Shown: positions 17,397 through 26,022, counted from the first letter of the stretch. The stretch: 64,000 nt of DNA from Litoreibacter ponti (GCF_003054285.1 NZ_QBKS01000001.1:1550001-1614000); one strand, 5' to 3'. Notes: generated by a model not told the origin, from the letters alone. Made by a program: numbers and translations.

Positions 17397-18266
17397 CTAC
17401 AATTTGCGCATTCGCAGCGCAGTCCACTCGCCAATGTCGCGTCTTTGCGACACCTCGAAGCCGTGTACCTCGTAAACGCCCTGCACTTCGTCGCCCTGCT
17501 CGACCAACAGGCCCGACAGGATGATCGTGCCACCCGGCGCCGCATGCGCCGCCATATCGGGCGCAAGGCCGATCAGCGGGGCCTTCAGGATGTTGGCGAA
17601 AATCAGGTCGAACGGCGCGGCGTGTGCGATCCCGTCGTGGTCAAATCCTACGGCTTCCAGACAGGTGATCTTGTCCGCCATATTGTTGGCCTTGGCATTG
17701 GCTTCGGCCACCTCGACCGCCACCGGGTCGATGTCCGAGGCGATGACCGTCTCGTCCCACACCGCCGCCGCGGCCATTGCGAGCACCGCCGTGCCGCAGC
17801 CCACGTCGATCACGCTGCGTGCGCGCCCGCCCTCGCCCAGAAAATCCTCAAAGGACAGCAAGCAGCCCTGCGTCGTGCCGTGATGCCCGGTGCCAAAGGC
17901 CATCGCCGCCTCAATCAGCAGCGCGATCCTGTCGCTCGGGACCTTGTCCGCGTCATGGCTGCCATAGACGAAGAAGCGCCCGGCCTCGACCGGGGCCAGC
18001 TCGCGGCGCACATGGGCGACCCAGTCTTGATCGGGGACTTCCGAAATAACGAAGGGCCTAGCGTCATGCGCTGCCGCCAACAGCGCCAGCTCAATGTCGC
18101 TCGGGGGCTCCAGGAAATACCCGCCGACCTCCCACAGGCCTGAGCCATCCTCGACCTCGAACACGCCCACACCCGTGGGGGCCGGATCGAGCGTCTCGAG
18201 CGCCTCGCCCAAGGCTTGGGCTGCGGGCTCGCCCATCAGGGTCGTCAAAGCAGTGTAGGTGGGCAT
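17397..18266 (-). CDS. prmA: Ribosomal protein L11 methyltransferase PrmA (50S)
   Basis: PrmA trimethylates ribosomal protein L11 using S-adenosylmethionine. The 289-residue protein has an N-terminal substrate-recognition domain and a Rossmann domain with the SAM motif VIDVGCGTAVLAMAAA near residue 150, preceded by the PrmA-type segment AFGTGHHGTTQGCL. The DLIFANILKAPLIGLAPDMAAH motif follows. ATG 18266 is the start. It forms part of a minus-strand run after msrA with a 40-base gap. Confidence 0.94.
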   Translation of the reverse strand: MPTYTALTTLMGEPAAQALGEALETLDPAPTGVGVFEVEDGSGLWEVGGYFLEPPSDIELALLAAAHDARPFVISEVPDQDWVAHVRRELAPVEAGRFFVYGSHDADKVPSDRIALLIEAAMAFGTGHHGTTQGCLLSFEDFLGEGGRARSVIDVGCGTAVLAMAAAAVWDETVIASDIDPVAVEVAEANAKANNMADKITCLEAVGFDHDGIAHAAPFDLIFANILKAPLIGLAPDMAAHAAPGGTIILSGLLVEQGDEVQGVYEVHGFEVSQRRDIGEWTALRMRKL

Positions 18267-18306
18267 GGGTTGGCTCCTTGATCAAGGTGCCAACCCGTTA
18301 GGCCGC

Positions 18307-18963
18307 TCAGGCGGTCTGCGCAACCCCAACGGGGCAGCTGACTCCGGTGCCACCAATGCCGCAATAGCCCGCCGGGTTCTTGGCGAGGTATTGCTGGTGG
18401 TAATCCTCGGCAAAGTAGAACGCTGGCGCGGGGAGGATCTCGGTCGTGATCCCGCCATAGCCCGCCTTGGCGAGCTGCGGGGCAAAGGCAGCCTTCGTCG
18501 CCTCGGCTGCCGCCTTCTGCGCGTCGGAATAAGTGTATATGCCGGATCGGTACTGGGTGCCCATATCGTTACCCTGACGCATGCCTTGCGTCGGATCGTG
18601 GCCTTCCCAGAACACCTTGAGCAGGTCTTCGTAAGAGATCACCGCCGGGTCATAGACCACGCGCACCACCTCGTTATGGCCGGTCTGCCCGCCGCAAACC
18701 TCGTCATAAGTCGCGTTGGGCGTGAAGCCGCCCGCATAACCCACCATGGTCAGGTAGACGCCATCAAGCTTCCAGAACATCCGCTCCACGCCCCAGAAAC
18801 AGCCCATGCCGAACATGGCCTCTTCCATGCCGTCCGGCACATCCATCGTCAGGGGACGGCCATTGACGAAATGGGTCTCTGCCGTCGGGATCGGGTCGGC
18901 GCGGCCCGGCAGGGCATCTGCGGGGCTGATCATTTGCATCTTCTTTTTCTGGAACAGGAACAT
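18307..18963 (-). CDS. msrA: Peptide-methionine (S)-S-oxide reductase MsrA
   Basis: MsrA repairs oxidised methionine. The start ATG 18963 follows a perfect AGGAGG. The catalytic Cys lies in FGMGCFWGVERMFW, followed by TMVGYAGG, the DEVCGGQTGHNEVVRVVYDP segment and FWEGHDPTQGMRQGNDMGTQYRS, all hallmark motifs. Near the C-terminus is GYCGIGGTGVSCP with possible recycling cysteines. The protein is 218 residues. A dyad hairpin overlaps its ribosome site (see the regulatory entry). It follows the MFS gene by 53 bases. Confidence 0.96.
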   Translation of the reverse strand: MFLFQKKKMQMISPADALPGRADPIPTAETHFVNGRPLTMDVPDGMEEAMFGMGCFWGVERMFWKLDGVYLTMVGYAGGFTPNATYDEVCGGQTGHNEVVRVVYDPAVISYEDLLKVFWEGHDPTQGMRQGNDMGTQYRSGIYTYSDAQKAAAEATKAAFAPQLAKAGYGGITTEILPAPAFYFAEDYHQQYLAKNPAGYCGIGGTGVSCPVGVAQTA

Positions 18964-18969
18964 GGGTGT

Positions 18970-18998
18970 CCTCCTATATCGGTTGTATCTGATATAGG
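18970..18998 (-). promoter_or_regulatory. Hairpin or operator dyad over the msrA ribosome-binding site
   Basis: The perfect 8-bp inverted repeat CCTATATC (18973-18980) and GATATAGG (18991-18998) has a 10-base spacer. On the minus strand the arm nearest the gene shares bases with the AGGAGG ribosome site (18975-18970). It could be an RNA structure that partly hides the site or a DNA operator. Confidence 0.45.
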
Positions 18999-19016
18999 GC
19001 CGCGGCGCGCGAAGTT

Positions 19017-20261
19017 CTACTCCGCGGCCTGCGGCACGGCGCGCGCGAAGATCGTCTCGCGCCCCGGCTCCGGGTGGCGCGGGATCAGAAGCGACAGCGC
19101 GAGCGACGTGATCGCCATGCAGGCCGCCGCAATGAAGACCGAGCCGGGCGAGTTGATCCACATGTAGCCCAGCACCACCGGCAGGAAGACCGCGGCGATA
19201 TGGTTGATGGTAAAGGCCACCGCGGCGGTCGGCGCGATATCTGCCGGGTCCGCAATTTTCTGGAAATAGGTCTTCAGCGCGAAGGCCATCGAGAAGAACA
19301 GGTGATTGACCACATAGAGCGAGGCCGCCAGCACCACGCCCCAGCCAAAGTAGTAGATGCCGCCATATGCCAGGAATACAAGCGTCAGGCCGACATACTC
19401 GAACACCAGCATATTGCGCTCGCCGTAGACCCCGATGGCGCGGCCGATCAGCGGCGCAAAGATCATGTTCGCCACGTAGTTGATCAGGAACAGCGCCGTG
19501 ACCTCGTGCACCTCAAACCCGAACCGCTCGACCATCATGAAGGCCGCGAAGACCACGAAAATCTGCCGCCGCGCACCGGAGACGAATTGCAGCGCATAGT
19601 AGAGCCAGTACCGCTTGCGCAGCACCATCGTCTTGTTTTGCGGGTTGGGTGTCTCGAATTGCGGGAAGTAGATCAGGCAGAAGGCGGCGATCAGCACCGT
19701 GATGCCGCCCGCGGTCATGTAGACGAACTCGTAGCTCAGATTGAGCGTCTTCCAGGTCAGCACCAGCAGCCCGTAGGCCACCAGCGACGCCGCACTGCCC
19801 GCCGCCGTCAGCCAGCCCAGCGTCTGAGGGGCATTCGCTTTGTCGATCCACTGCAATTGCACGGATTGGTTGACCGTCTCGTAGTAGTGAAAGCCAATCG
19901 ATGAGATCAGCGTCAGCACCATTATGCCGCCCACCGTCGGGAAATAGGCGGTCAGCGCGGTGGCCCCGCCCAGCAGGATCAGCGAGATCAGCCCCAGCAC
20001 CTGTTCGCGGATGAAGATAATCAGGAAGATCACGCCGATGGCCAGAAAGCCCGGAATCTCGCGGATCGTGTGCAGCCAGCCGATCTCGACGCCGGTGAAG
20101 TTCGCAGCCTCGATGACGAAGTTGTTCAGAAGCGCCGACCATGTCGCAAAGGCGATCGGCATCGCGATGGCCATCAGCACCAGCAGAAACACCGGCTGCC
20201 GGATAAACGGCAGGCGCTTCGCCTCGTCAAGATCGAGCCGTCTGATACTGTCGCCGAACAT
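19017..20261 (-). CDS. MFS transporter
   Basis: This 414-residue membrane protein shows about twelve hydrophobic helices, for example PVFLLVLMAIAMPIAFATWS, FLAIGVIFLIIFIREQVLGL and VVLGYMWINSPGSVFIAAAC. The major-facilitator fold and loop charges (LIGRAIGVYGERN) fit an MFS protein. The substrate is not evident. ATG 20261 is the start. It lies 53 bases upstream of msrA on the same strand, so the two may share a transcript. Confidence 0.85.
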   Translation of the reverse strand: MFGDSIRRLDLDEAKRLPFIRQPVFLLVLMAIAMPIAFATWSALLNNFVIEAANFTGVEIGWLHTIREIPGFLAIGVIFLIIFIREQVLGLISLILLGGATALTAYFPTVGGIMVLTLISSIGFHYYETVNQSVQLQWIDKANAPQTLGWLTAAGSAASLVAYGLLVLTWKTLNLSYEFVYMTAGGITVLIAAFCLIYFPQFETPNPQNKTMVLRKRYWLYYALQFVSGARRQIFVVFAAFMMVERFGFEVHEVTALFLINYVANMIFAPLIGRAIGVYGERNMLVFEYVGLTLVFLAYGGIYYFGWGVVLAASLYVVNHLFFSMAFALKTYFQKIADPADIAPTAAVAFTINHIAAVFLPVVLGYMWINSPGSVFIAAACMAITSLALSLLIPRHPEPGRETIFARAVPQAAE

Positions 20262-20305
20262 GGGCTCAGGCTTACGCCCGCCCCGCCCGGAAGGCGAGCA
20301 AAAAG

Positions 20306-21313
20306 CTACTCGGCCACCACCACTTCATAGGGCACGCGCAGGACTGTGCCGTCCTGGCCGGGGCGCGACAGGTCGGTCAGAACCAGCTCGACAAGGTATT
20401 CGCCCGGGTCCTGCAGCGAGAAGCCCGCGGTGATGAAATTGTCGAAATAGTCTTCCGCCACCGGGATGCGGTGGGTGCTTTGGCCGGTGTAGACAAACAC
20501 CTTCGGCAGGGTCTGCGCGCCACCGCCATCCTTGCGGGTGACGGCCAGGTCCAGCTGGATCTCGTAGCGCGCCTGCGCCGTGCCGGGGTCGAACCGCCCG
20601 ACGTTGAGGATGTTGGCGTGGAAATCCATCTTCTCGCCCGGCTTGTAGACGTTGCTCGCCCGGCGCACCGGGCCTTGCGCGGCATTCGGATCGGACGGGT
20701 CGATCAGGGCGGAGGATTTGATCGCCATGGGCGGCAGGTTCGCCTGCCGCTCCACCGCGCCCGGGTCCACCTGCTCGTGGAATGGCGTGCGCGGGCCAAA
20801 CTGGTCGAGGTTGTTCATCGTATAGGTCATCACAGAGCGGAAGCACGCCACCCGTGCGGCGGGGTCGTTCTTGGTCAGGATCGTGTTGGTGTGGATGAAC
20901 TCCTGTCCCGACAAAGGCTTGCGGATCAGCGCGCAGCCCGGCTCTTGCATCATGGCGTATAGCCCTTCGAGCTGGGGCTGCTGCGGGTTCGGCGTCAGGA
21001 ACCGCTCAAGGATCGAGGCGAACTGGGCGTCATCCGTCGTGGGCAGATTCGCGGTCATGAAAAAGGCGACCGTGCTGCCGTCCTCCTTCGCCGTCTCTAC
21101 TGTGCGGTCGATGGCGAAGAAGTCCGTGTCGATCACCGTCGCCGTGGTTTCGCCCAGTCCCGCGGCCACCACCGCGTCGGACCATTCCTGCGGCACCACC
21201 TGCCGACCGGCCTCGGCGTTGACGATGACAAAACGGGCTTTGATCTCTTGGGCGCTTGCGGGCATGGCCCCAAGCAACAAACAAATCGGCACCAATTTCA
21301 ATAAATTCGACAT
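20306..21313 (-). CDS. Secreted protein of unknown function
   Basis: This 335-residue protein starts at ATG 21313 with a clear Sec signal peptide (LVPICLLLGAMPASAQ). The mature part has an early alpha/beta segment (ARFVIVNAEAGRQVVPQEW), two cysteines (PGCALIRK and ARVACFRS) that could form a disulfide, and a C-terminal beta-rich half (IQLDLAVTRKDGGGAQ and VELVLTDLSRPGQ) resembling an immunoglobulin-like sandwich. I do not recognise the family. It lies between adk (with a terminator in between) and the MFS gene. Confidence 0.8.
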   Translation of the reverse strand: MSNLLKLVPICLLLGAMPASAQEIKARFVIVNAEAGRQVVPQEWSDAVVAAGLGETTATVIDTDFFAIDRTVETAKEDGSTVAFFMTANLPTTDDAQFASILERFLTPNPQQPQLEGLYAMMQEPGCALIRKPLSGQEFIHTNTILTKNDPAARVACFRSVMTYTMNNLDQFGPRTPFHEQVDPGAVERQANLPPMAIKSSALIDPSDPNAAQGPVRRASNVYKPGEKMDFHANILNVGRFDPGTAQARYEIQLDLAVTRKDGGGAQTLPKVFVYTGQSTHRIPVAEDYFDNFITAGFSLQDPGEYLVELVLTDLSRPGQDGTVLRVPYEVVVAE

Positions 21314-21356
21314 GACAGACCCCCAAAATCAACAAATCAATGGAGTCAGAGTAGCA

Positions 21357-21382
21357 AAAGGGCGCGCCAAAGCACGCCCTTT
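21357..21382 (-). terminator. Rho-independent terminator after adk
   Basis: Stem AAAGGGCG (21357-21364) pairs with CGCCCTTT (21375-21382). On the minus strand it follows the adk stop by 26 bases and ends in U residues. Confidence 0.8.
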
Positions 21383-21408
21383 CTCCGGCAACACGCCAAG
21401 CTGCGGGT

Positions 21409-22089
21409 TTACGCCTGCACGCCGCGCACGATGTTGGACAGATCGCGCGAAACGGCGGCGATCTCGCCCATCGCATCGACACGGCTCAAAGCGCCCGCTT
21501 GTTCGTAATACCCGATCAGGGGCGCGGTCTGCGCGTGATACGCCTCCAGCCGCGAGGCGACCGTCTCCGCATTGTCATCGGCTCGGCGCTTCATATCCGT
21601 TCCGCCGCAACAGTCGCAGACGCCGTCCTTGGCGGTGGGTTTGAACGTGTCGTGGTAGCCTTCGCCGCAGCATCCGCAGGTGAACCGCCCCGAGATGCGG
21701 GTGACCATGGCGGCATCGTCCACATCCAGCGAAATCGCCGCGTCGATCTTCTGGCCCGAGCGTTCCAGCAGCCCGTCGAGCGCCTCCGCCTGAACCGTGG
21801 TGCGCGGGAAGCCGTCGAGGATCACGCCCTTGGCGCAATCATCTTCCGCCAGACGGTCCTGCAGGATTGCCAGAACGATCTCGTCGGAGACGAGCCCGCC
21901 CGCCTCCATCACCGCCTTGGCTTGCTTGCCCGCGTCCGTGCCTGCGGCCACCGCCGCGCGCAGCAGATCACCGGTGGACAGCTGGACCATGCCGTACGCT
22001 TCTTCAAGCTTGCGGGCCTGCGTGCCTTTCCCGGCCCCGGGAGGGCCCAGCAGGATCAGCACCGGGGCCGGCGCCCCTGCCCCGTCCAT
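21409..22089 (-). CDS. adk: Adenylate kinase with zinc-type lid
   Basis: Adk interconverts ATP + AMP and 2 ADP. The P-loop LGPPGAGKGTQ lies near residues 15-25, and the AMP site STGDLLRAA and the LDGFPRT motif follow. The lid carries CGCCGEGYH and CDCCGGTD near residues 139-162, so four of its six cysteines can bind zinc as in the long Gram-positive type. I prefer ATG 22089, six bases after AAGGA. A GTG lies one codon upstream. The start overlaps the acsA stop, which ties its translation to acetyl-CoA synthetase. Confidence 0.96.
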   Translation of the reverse strand: MDGAGAPAPVLILLGPPGAGKGTQARKLEEAYGMVQLSTGDLLRAAVAAGTDAGKQAKAVMEAGGLVSDEIVLAILQDRLAEDDCAKGVILDGFPRTTVQAEALDGLLERSGQKIDAAISLDVDDAAMVTRISGRFTCGCCGEGYHDTFKPTAKDGVCDCCGGTDMKRRADDNAETVASRLEAYHAQTAPLIGYYEQAGALSRVDAMGEIAAVSRDLSNIVRGVQA

Positions 22090-24050
22090 CACGCGTCCTT
22101 CCGGTTCATGCGGTTCTCGATCAGGTCATCCACCACCGCAGGCTCTGCCAAGGTCGAGGTGTCACCCAGAGCGCCGAAATCATCCTCGGCGATCTTGCGC
22201 AGGATGCGGCGCATGATCTTGCCGGAACGCGTCTTCGGCAGGCCCGGTGCCCACTGGATGAGGTCCGGCTTGGCGATCGGGCCGATCTCGGTGCGCACCC
22301 AGGTCTCCAGCTCCTTACGCAGCTCATCGCTGGGCTCGACCCCGTTCATCAGGGTGACATAGGCGTAGATGCCCTGCCCCTTGATGTCATGGGGGTAGCC
22401 GACCACGGCGCTCTCGGCGACTTTCTCGTGTGCCACAAGCGCGCTTTCGACCTCTGCCGTGCCCATCCGGTGGCCGGAGACATTGATCACGTCGTCGACA
22501 CGGCCGGTGATCCAGTAGTCGCCATCGGCGTCCCGTTTGCAGCCGTCGCCGGTGAAGTAATAGCCAGGGTAGTCGCTGAAATAGGTCTTCTCGAACCGCT
22601 CATGGTCGCCCCAGACCGTGCGCATCTGCCCGGGCCACGAGTTGGCGATGACCAGCACGCCTTCCACATCGTTGCCCTCGATCACCTCCGCCGTGGTCGG
22701 CTCCAGCACCAATGGTTTGATTCCGAAGAATGGCTGCTGTGCAGAGCCGGGCTTGAGGTTCGTGGCCCCCGGCAGGGGTGTCATCAGGTGACCGCCAGTC
22801 TCGGTCTGCCACCAGGTGTCGACGATGGGCACTTTGCCCTTGCCGACGACGTTGTAGTACCAGTTCCAGGCCTCGGGGTTGATCGGCTCGCCCACGGTGC
22901 CCAGCACCTTTAGATCGCTCAGATCGTAGCCCTCCACAAAGGAATTGCCCTGCCCCATCAGCGCCCGCAGCGCGGTGGGAGCGGTGTAGAACTGGTTGAC
23001 CTTGTGCTTCTGGCAAACGTCCCAGAAGCGCCCAGCGTCCGGGTAGGTCGGCACGCCCTCGAACATCAGCGTGGTCGCGCCATTGGCCAGCGGGCCGTAG
23101 ACGATGTAGCTGTGGCCAGTGACCCAGCCGACATCCGCCGTGCACCAGAAGATGTCACCGTCATGGTAGTCGAAGGTATATTCATGCGTCATCGCCGCGT
23201 AGGTGAGGTAGCCACCGGTGGTGTGCACCACGCCTTTCGGCTGGCCGGTGGAACCGGAGGTGTAGAGAATGAACAGCGGATCCTCGGCACCCATTTCTTC
23301 CGGCGGGCAATCGTTGGAGACGTTTTCCTCCATCTCGTGCAGCCAGAAATCCAGGCCATCGCGCCAGGCGATCTGCTGGCCGGTGCGCTTGACGACAAGG
23401 CATTTGACCGTGTCGAAATCGTTCAGCAGCGCCTTGTTGACGTTGTCCTTCAGGTTAGTGACCCGCCCGCCGCGTGGCGCGCCGTCGCTGGTGATCACGA
23501 CCTTGGCGTCGCAGGCGTCGATCCGCGCGCCGAGCGCGTCCGCCGAGAAGCCCGCGAAGACGATGGAGTGGATGGCCCCGATCCGGGCGCAGGCCAGCAT
23601 CGCGTAGGCCGCCTGCGGGATCATCGGCATGTACAGCACCACCCTGTCGCCCTTGCCCACGCCCATCTCTTTCAGGACGTTGGCGAACTTGCACACATGG
23701 GCATGCAACTGCTGGTAGGTAATGTGCTGCGCTTCGTCCGTGGCCTCGTCCGGCTCCCAGATAATTGCCGTTTGCGTGCCGCGCTCGGCCAGATGGCGGT
23801 CAATGCAGTTGGCGGCGACATTCAGCGTGCCATCCTCGAACCACTTGATGTTGACCGAGCCGAGGTCGAAATTCACGTCCGACACCTTCGTGGGCGCTTT
23901 CATCCAGTCGATGCGCTTGGCCTGCTCCGCCCAGAACGCATCCGGATCGGCGATCGAGGCCGCGTACATCTCCTCGTAGCCCTTGGCGTCTACATGGGCG
24001 GCTTTCGCCTGCTCGGCACTCGGGGCATAGGTGGTGTCTGGATTTGGCAT
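22089..24050 (-). CDS. acsA: Acetyl-CoA synthetase
   Basis: This enzyme activates acetate to acetyl-CoA through acetyl-AMP, releasing AMP. ATG 24050 follows a GGAGG site and gives 653 residues, the usual length. The ANL-superfamily motifs are clear: YTSGSTGQPKGVVH (P-loop), WWQTETGGHLMTP, YFTGDGCKRDADGDYWITGR, and PKTRSGKIMRRILRK, whose Lys is the known acetylation switch in this family. It heads an acsA-adk unit. AT-rich repeats upstream (24207-24278) may bind a regulator. An AcuC-like deacetylase gene lies elsewhere in the window. Confidence 0.97.
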   Translation of the reverse strand: MPNPDTTYAPSAEQAKAAHVDAKGYEEMYAASIADPDAFWAEQAKRIDWMKAPTKVSDVNFDLGSVNIKWFEDGTLNVAANCIDRHLAERGTQTAIIWEPDEATDEAQHITYQQLHAHVCKFANVLKEMGVGKGDRVVLYMPMIPQAAYAMLACARIGAIHSIVFAGFSADALGARIDACDAKVVITSDGAPRGGRVTNLKDNVNKALLNDFDTVKCLVVKRTGQQIAWRDGLDFWLHEMEENVSNDCPPEEMGAEDPLFILYTSGSTGQPKGVVHTTGGYLTYAAMTHEYTFDYHDGDIFWCTADVGWVTGHSYIVYGPLANGATTLMFEGVPTYPDAGRFWDVCQKHKVNQFYTAPTALRALMGQGNSFVEGYDLSDLKVLGTVGEPINPEAWNWYYNVVGKGKVPIVDTWWQTETGGHLMTPLPGATNLKPGSAQQPFFGIKPLVLEPTTAEVIEGNDVEGVLVIANSWPGQMRTVWGDHERFEKTYFSDYPGYYFTGDGCKRDADGDYWITGRVDDVINVSGHRMGTAEVESALVAHEKVAESAVVGYPHDIKGQGIYAYVTLMNGVEPSDELRKELETWVRTEIGPIAKPDLIQWAPGLPKTRSGKIMRRILRKIAEDDFGALGDTSTLAEPAVVDDLIENRMNRKDA

Positions 24051-24206
24051 GTCTGTCCTCCGCAGGTTTTGTCTTCGGGAAGGCGCAGGCCCCGAGGCGG
24101 TGTCACTCCCACACCTGACCCCACGGCACGCACAGCGCCCTCCGTCGCGTGCTTTATATACCCGAGCCGAGGGCTTGTCCGCCAAGATGCCGGGAATACG
24201 GGATAA

Positions 24207-24278
24207 TTTTGTAAATTTATTTTTGCAGAAGGGCTGAGTCCCGAAAATATCCTGTCAATTCTGTAAATTTCCTACAGA
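24207..24278 (-). promoter_or_regulatory. Candidate operator region upstream of acsA
   Basis: This AT-rich patch carries a direct repeat of the form TNTGTAAATTT (24207-24219 and 24259-24271, 52 bases apart). The second copy is part of the perfect dyad TCTGTA (24260-24265) / TACAGA (24273-24278), and TTTGCAGA lies at 24222-24229. TTTGCAAA-like boxes are bound by PccR/ScfR-type short-chain acyl-CoA regulators in alphaproteobacteria, but the match and spacing are imperfect. The rest of the 464-base gap shows no gene. Confidence 0.4.
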
Positions 24279-24514
24279 CATATCAGCTTGCCGCAGCGCG
24301 GCGGCGCGGCCAAACCGGCAGCCGTTGGACCCCAGGGCTGGCCCATGATTGCGATCTGCCACACGAGGATAGGACCGACGTTCGCGGCAATGCGTGCGCG
24401 GCGCAATCGATTCTTGCATGGCCCTACGTCCCGTGAAACCTTTCCAATAAGTTCCAAGCCTCTGCCGCCCTGATCCAGCGATATGATGCATCCGCCGCGA
24501 GGTGGTCGGACAAG

Positions 24515-25069
24515 ATGCGCCTGCTGGGCTACTACGAGGGCTACCTTGGGTTCCTGTCCCATATGCCGCGCGAGGATATGGCCCGCGCGCGCGTCATAGA
24601 TGTCGGATGCGGGACCGGGGCGATGGGTGAGGCGTTTGCCGCGATCCATGGGCCGCCCGCCGAGATGACGCTTTTGGACCCATCCGCGCAGATGCTTTCG
24701 GCCGCGTCATCGGCGCTGGCCCATCGTGGCATTGCGCCGGAATGCCGCGTCGCGGGCCTCGATGCCGCGACGCGCGGGAGCTACGACCATGTACTTGCCG
24801 CCCATGTGATCGAGCATTTCTCCGACCAAGGTACGGCGTTGGCAGACCTTCGGCGCATCACGGCGCCCGGTGGGCGCTTGTGGCTCGTCGCCTCCAAGCC
24901 GCATTGGTGCAATGCGATCATCTGGCTGCAATGGCGCCACCGCACGTTTCGCAAGGACGCCCTGCAGGTAATGCTCCGCGACGCAGGCTTCTTGCCAGAG
25001 GCGGTGTATGACTTCCCCTCCGGCCCGCCCTCGCGCACCAGTTTCGGCATCGTCGCCCGGGCGGTCTAG
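24515..25069 (+). CDS. Class I SAM-dependent methyltransferase, start uncertain
   Basis: The SAM motif VIDVGCGTGAMGEAF lies near the N-terminus, followed by MTLLDPSAQML, HVIEHFSDQGTALADLRRI and APGGRLWLVASKPHW, a Methyltransf_11/25-type Rossmann domain. The ATG at 24515 gives 184 residues, but the same frame is open back to 24437 and reads family-like sequence just before the ATG (QRYDASAARWSDK, from 24476). No ATG, GTG or TTG start exists in that stretch. The gene may start at a CTG (24470), be frameshifted near 24434, or be truncated. The target is unknown. Confidence 0.72.
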   Translation: MRLLGYYEGYLGFLSHMPREDMARARVIDVGCGTGAMGEAFAAIHGPPAEMTLLDPSAQMLSAASSALAHRGIAPECRVAGLDAATRGSYDHVLAAHVIEHFSDQGTALADLRRITAPGGRLWLVASKPHWCNAIIWLQWRHRTFRKDALQVMLRDAGFLPEAVYDFPSGPPSRTSFGIVARAV

Positions 25070-25086
25070 TCCGCCTCCTTACGCAA

Positions 25087-25114
25087 AAAGGCCGCCCCCG
25101 AAGGAGCGGCCTTT
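25087..25114. terminator. Bidirectional terminator between the methyltransferase gene and rpsD
   Basis: Stem AAAGGCCGC (25087-25095) pairs with GCGGCCTTT (25106-25114) with a 10-base loop. It is flanked by A residues on the left and lies between the convergent ends of the methyltransferase gene and rpsD. Confidence 0.85.
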
Positions 25115-25137
25115 CCAGAAACCTTGGCGCGGAATGC

Positions 25138-25758
25138 TTAGTTCTGCGCGTAGTATTCGATCACGAGGTTCGGCTCCATCATCACCGGGTACGGCACATC
25201 GCCGAGGCCGGGCGTGCGGGTGAAGGTCGCGCGCATCTTGGAGTGGTCGACTTCCATGTAGTCCGGCACATCGCGCTCGGGCAGCTGCGAGGCTTCCAGA
25301 ACGATGGCGAGCTGCTTGGACTTCTCGCGCACCTCGATCACGTCGCCTTCCTTGACGCGGTAGGACGGGATGTTCACCCGCTTGCCGTTCACCGTCACGT
25401 GGCCGTGGTTGACGAACTGGCGGGCCGCGAAGATCGTCGGCACGAACTTGGCACGGTAGACGACGGCGTCCAGGCGGCGCTCGAGCAGGCCGATCAGGTT
25501 CTCACCGGTGTCGCCCTTGACGCGGTTGGCTTCCACGAAGATGCGCTTGAACTGCTTCTCGGTCAGATCGCCGTAGTAGCCTTTCAGCTTCTGCTTGGCG
25601 CGCAGCTGCAGACCGAAGTCGGACAGCTTGCCCTTGCGGCGCTGGCCGTGCTGGCCGGGGCCGTATTCGCGGCGGTTGACGGGGGATTTCGGGCGACCCC
25701 AGATGTTCTCGCCCATCCGGCGGTCGATTTTGTATTTGGCAGCGGTACGTTTGGTCAC
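25138..25758 (-). CDS. rpsD: 30S ribosomal protein S4
   Basis: S4 nucleates 30S assembly on 16S rRNA. The 206-residue protein starts with GTG (25758-25756), which follows AAGGAG and begins VTKRTAAKYKIDRRMGENIWG, the family N-terminus. The S4 RNA-binding domain is at NLIGLLERRLDAVVYRAKF and RQFVNHGHVTVNGKRVNIPS. An in-frame extension upstream is not coding. A good promoter lies about 120 bases upstream, leaving a leader of roughly 110 bases. Confidence 0.98.
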   Translation of the reverse strand: MTKRTAAKYKIDRRMGENIWGRPKSPVNRREYGPGQHGQRRKGKLSDFGLQLRAKQKLKGYYGDLTEKQFKRIFVEANRVKGDTGENLIGLLERRLDAVVYRAKFVPTIFAARQFVNHGHVTVNGKRVNIPSYRVKEGDVIEVREKSKQLAIVLEASQLPERDVPDYMEVDHSKMRATFTRTPGLGDVPYPVMMEPNLVIEYYAQN

Positions 25759-25876
25759 CGTCTGATCTCCTTCTTTGCGAACCCTTGCGGGCGTGAAGGG
25801 CGTTGTCCTCTCCGCGGATTTTGCCGCAGCGACAGGGCATCCCCTTGCGGGGGCCACCAACACCAATGAATGCGCG

Positions 25877-25904
25877 CTTATATAAGCCGCGATGCGCGAG
25901 TCAA
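25877..25904 (-). promoter_or_regulatory. Probable sigma-70-type promoter of rpsD
   Basis: On the minus strand TTGACT (25904-25899) is followed after 16 bases by TATAAG (25882-25877). The -10 element lies inside a perfect 12-base palindrome, GCTTATATAAGC (25876-25887). The leader between promoter and GTG contains small hairpins that might serve S4 feedback control, which is inference. Confidence 0.65.
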
Positions 25905-25918
25905 TCGCCAAAACGCGA

Positions 25919-25947
25919 AAAGGGCGCCCGGTTTCGGGACGCCCTTT
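25919..25947 (-). terminator. Rho-independent terminator of the DM13 gene
   Basis: The stem AAAGGGCG (25919-25926) pairs with CGCCCTTT (25940-25947), extended inside by CCCG/CGGG with one bulged base. It lies about 76 bases after the DM13 stop on the minus strand and just upstream of the rpsD promoter. Confidence 0.7.
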
Positions 25948-26022
25948 CCTTGGGTGACAGTCACGCACTTGTGATGAAACGAACGGACATGAGGAATTCC
26001 TTGGATGAGGGAAAGGTCGGGC

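Noticed and set aside
16498..17445. Repeated TTTGCGACA-like words (also near 979)
   Set aside because: Several copies of TTGCGAC occur in gaps, but they are short, not evenly placed and compatible with the base composition; no consistent relation to starts was found.
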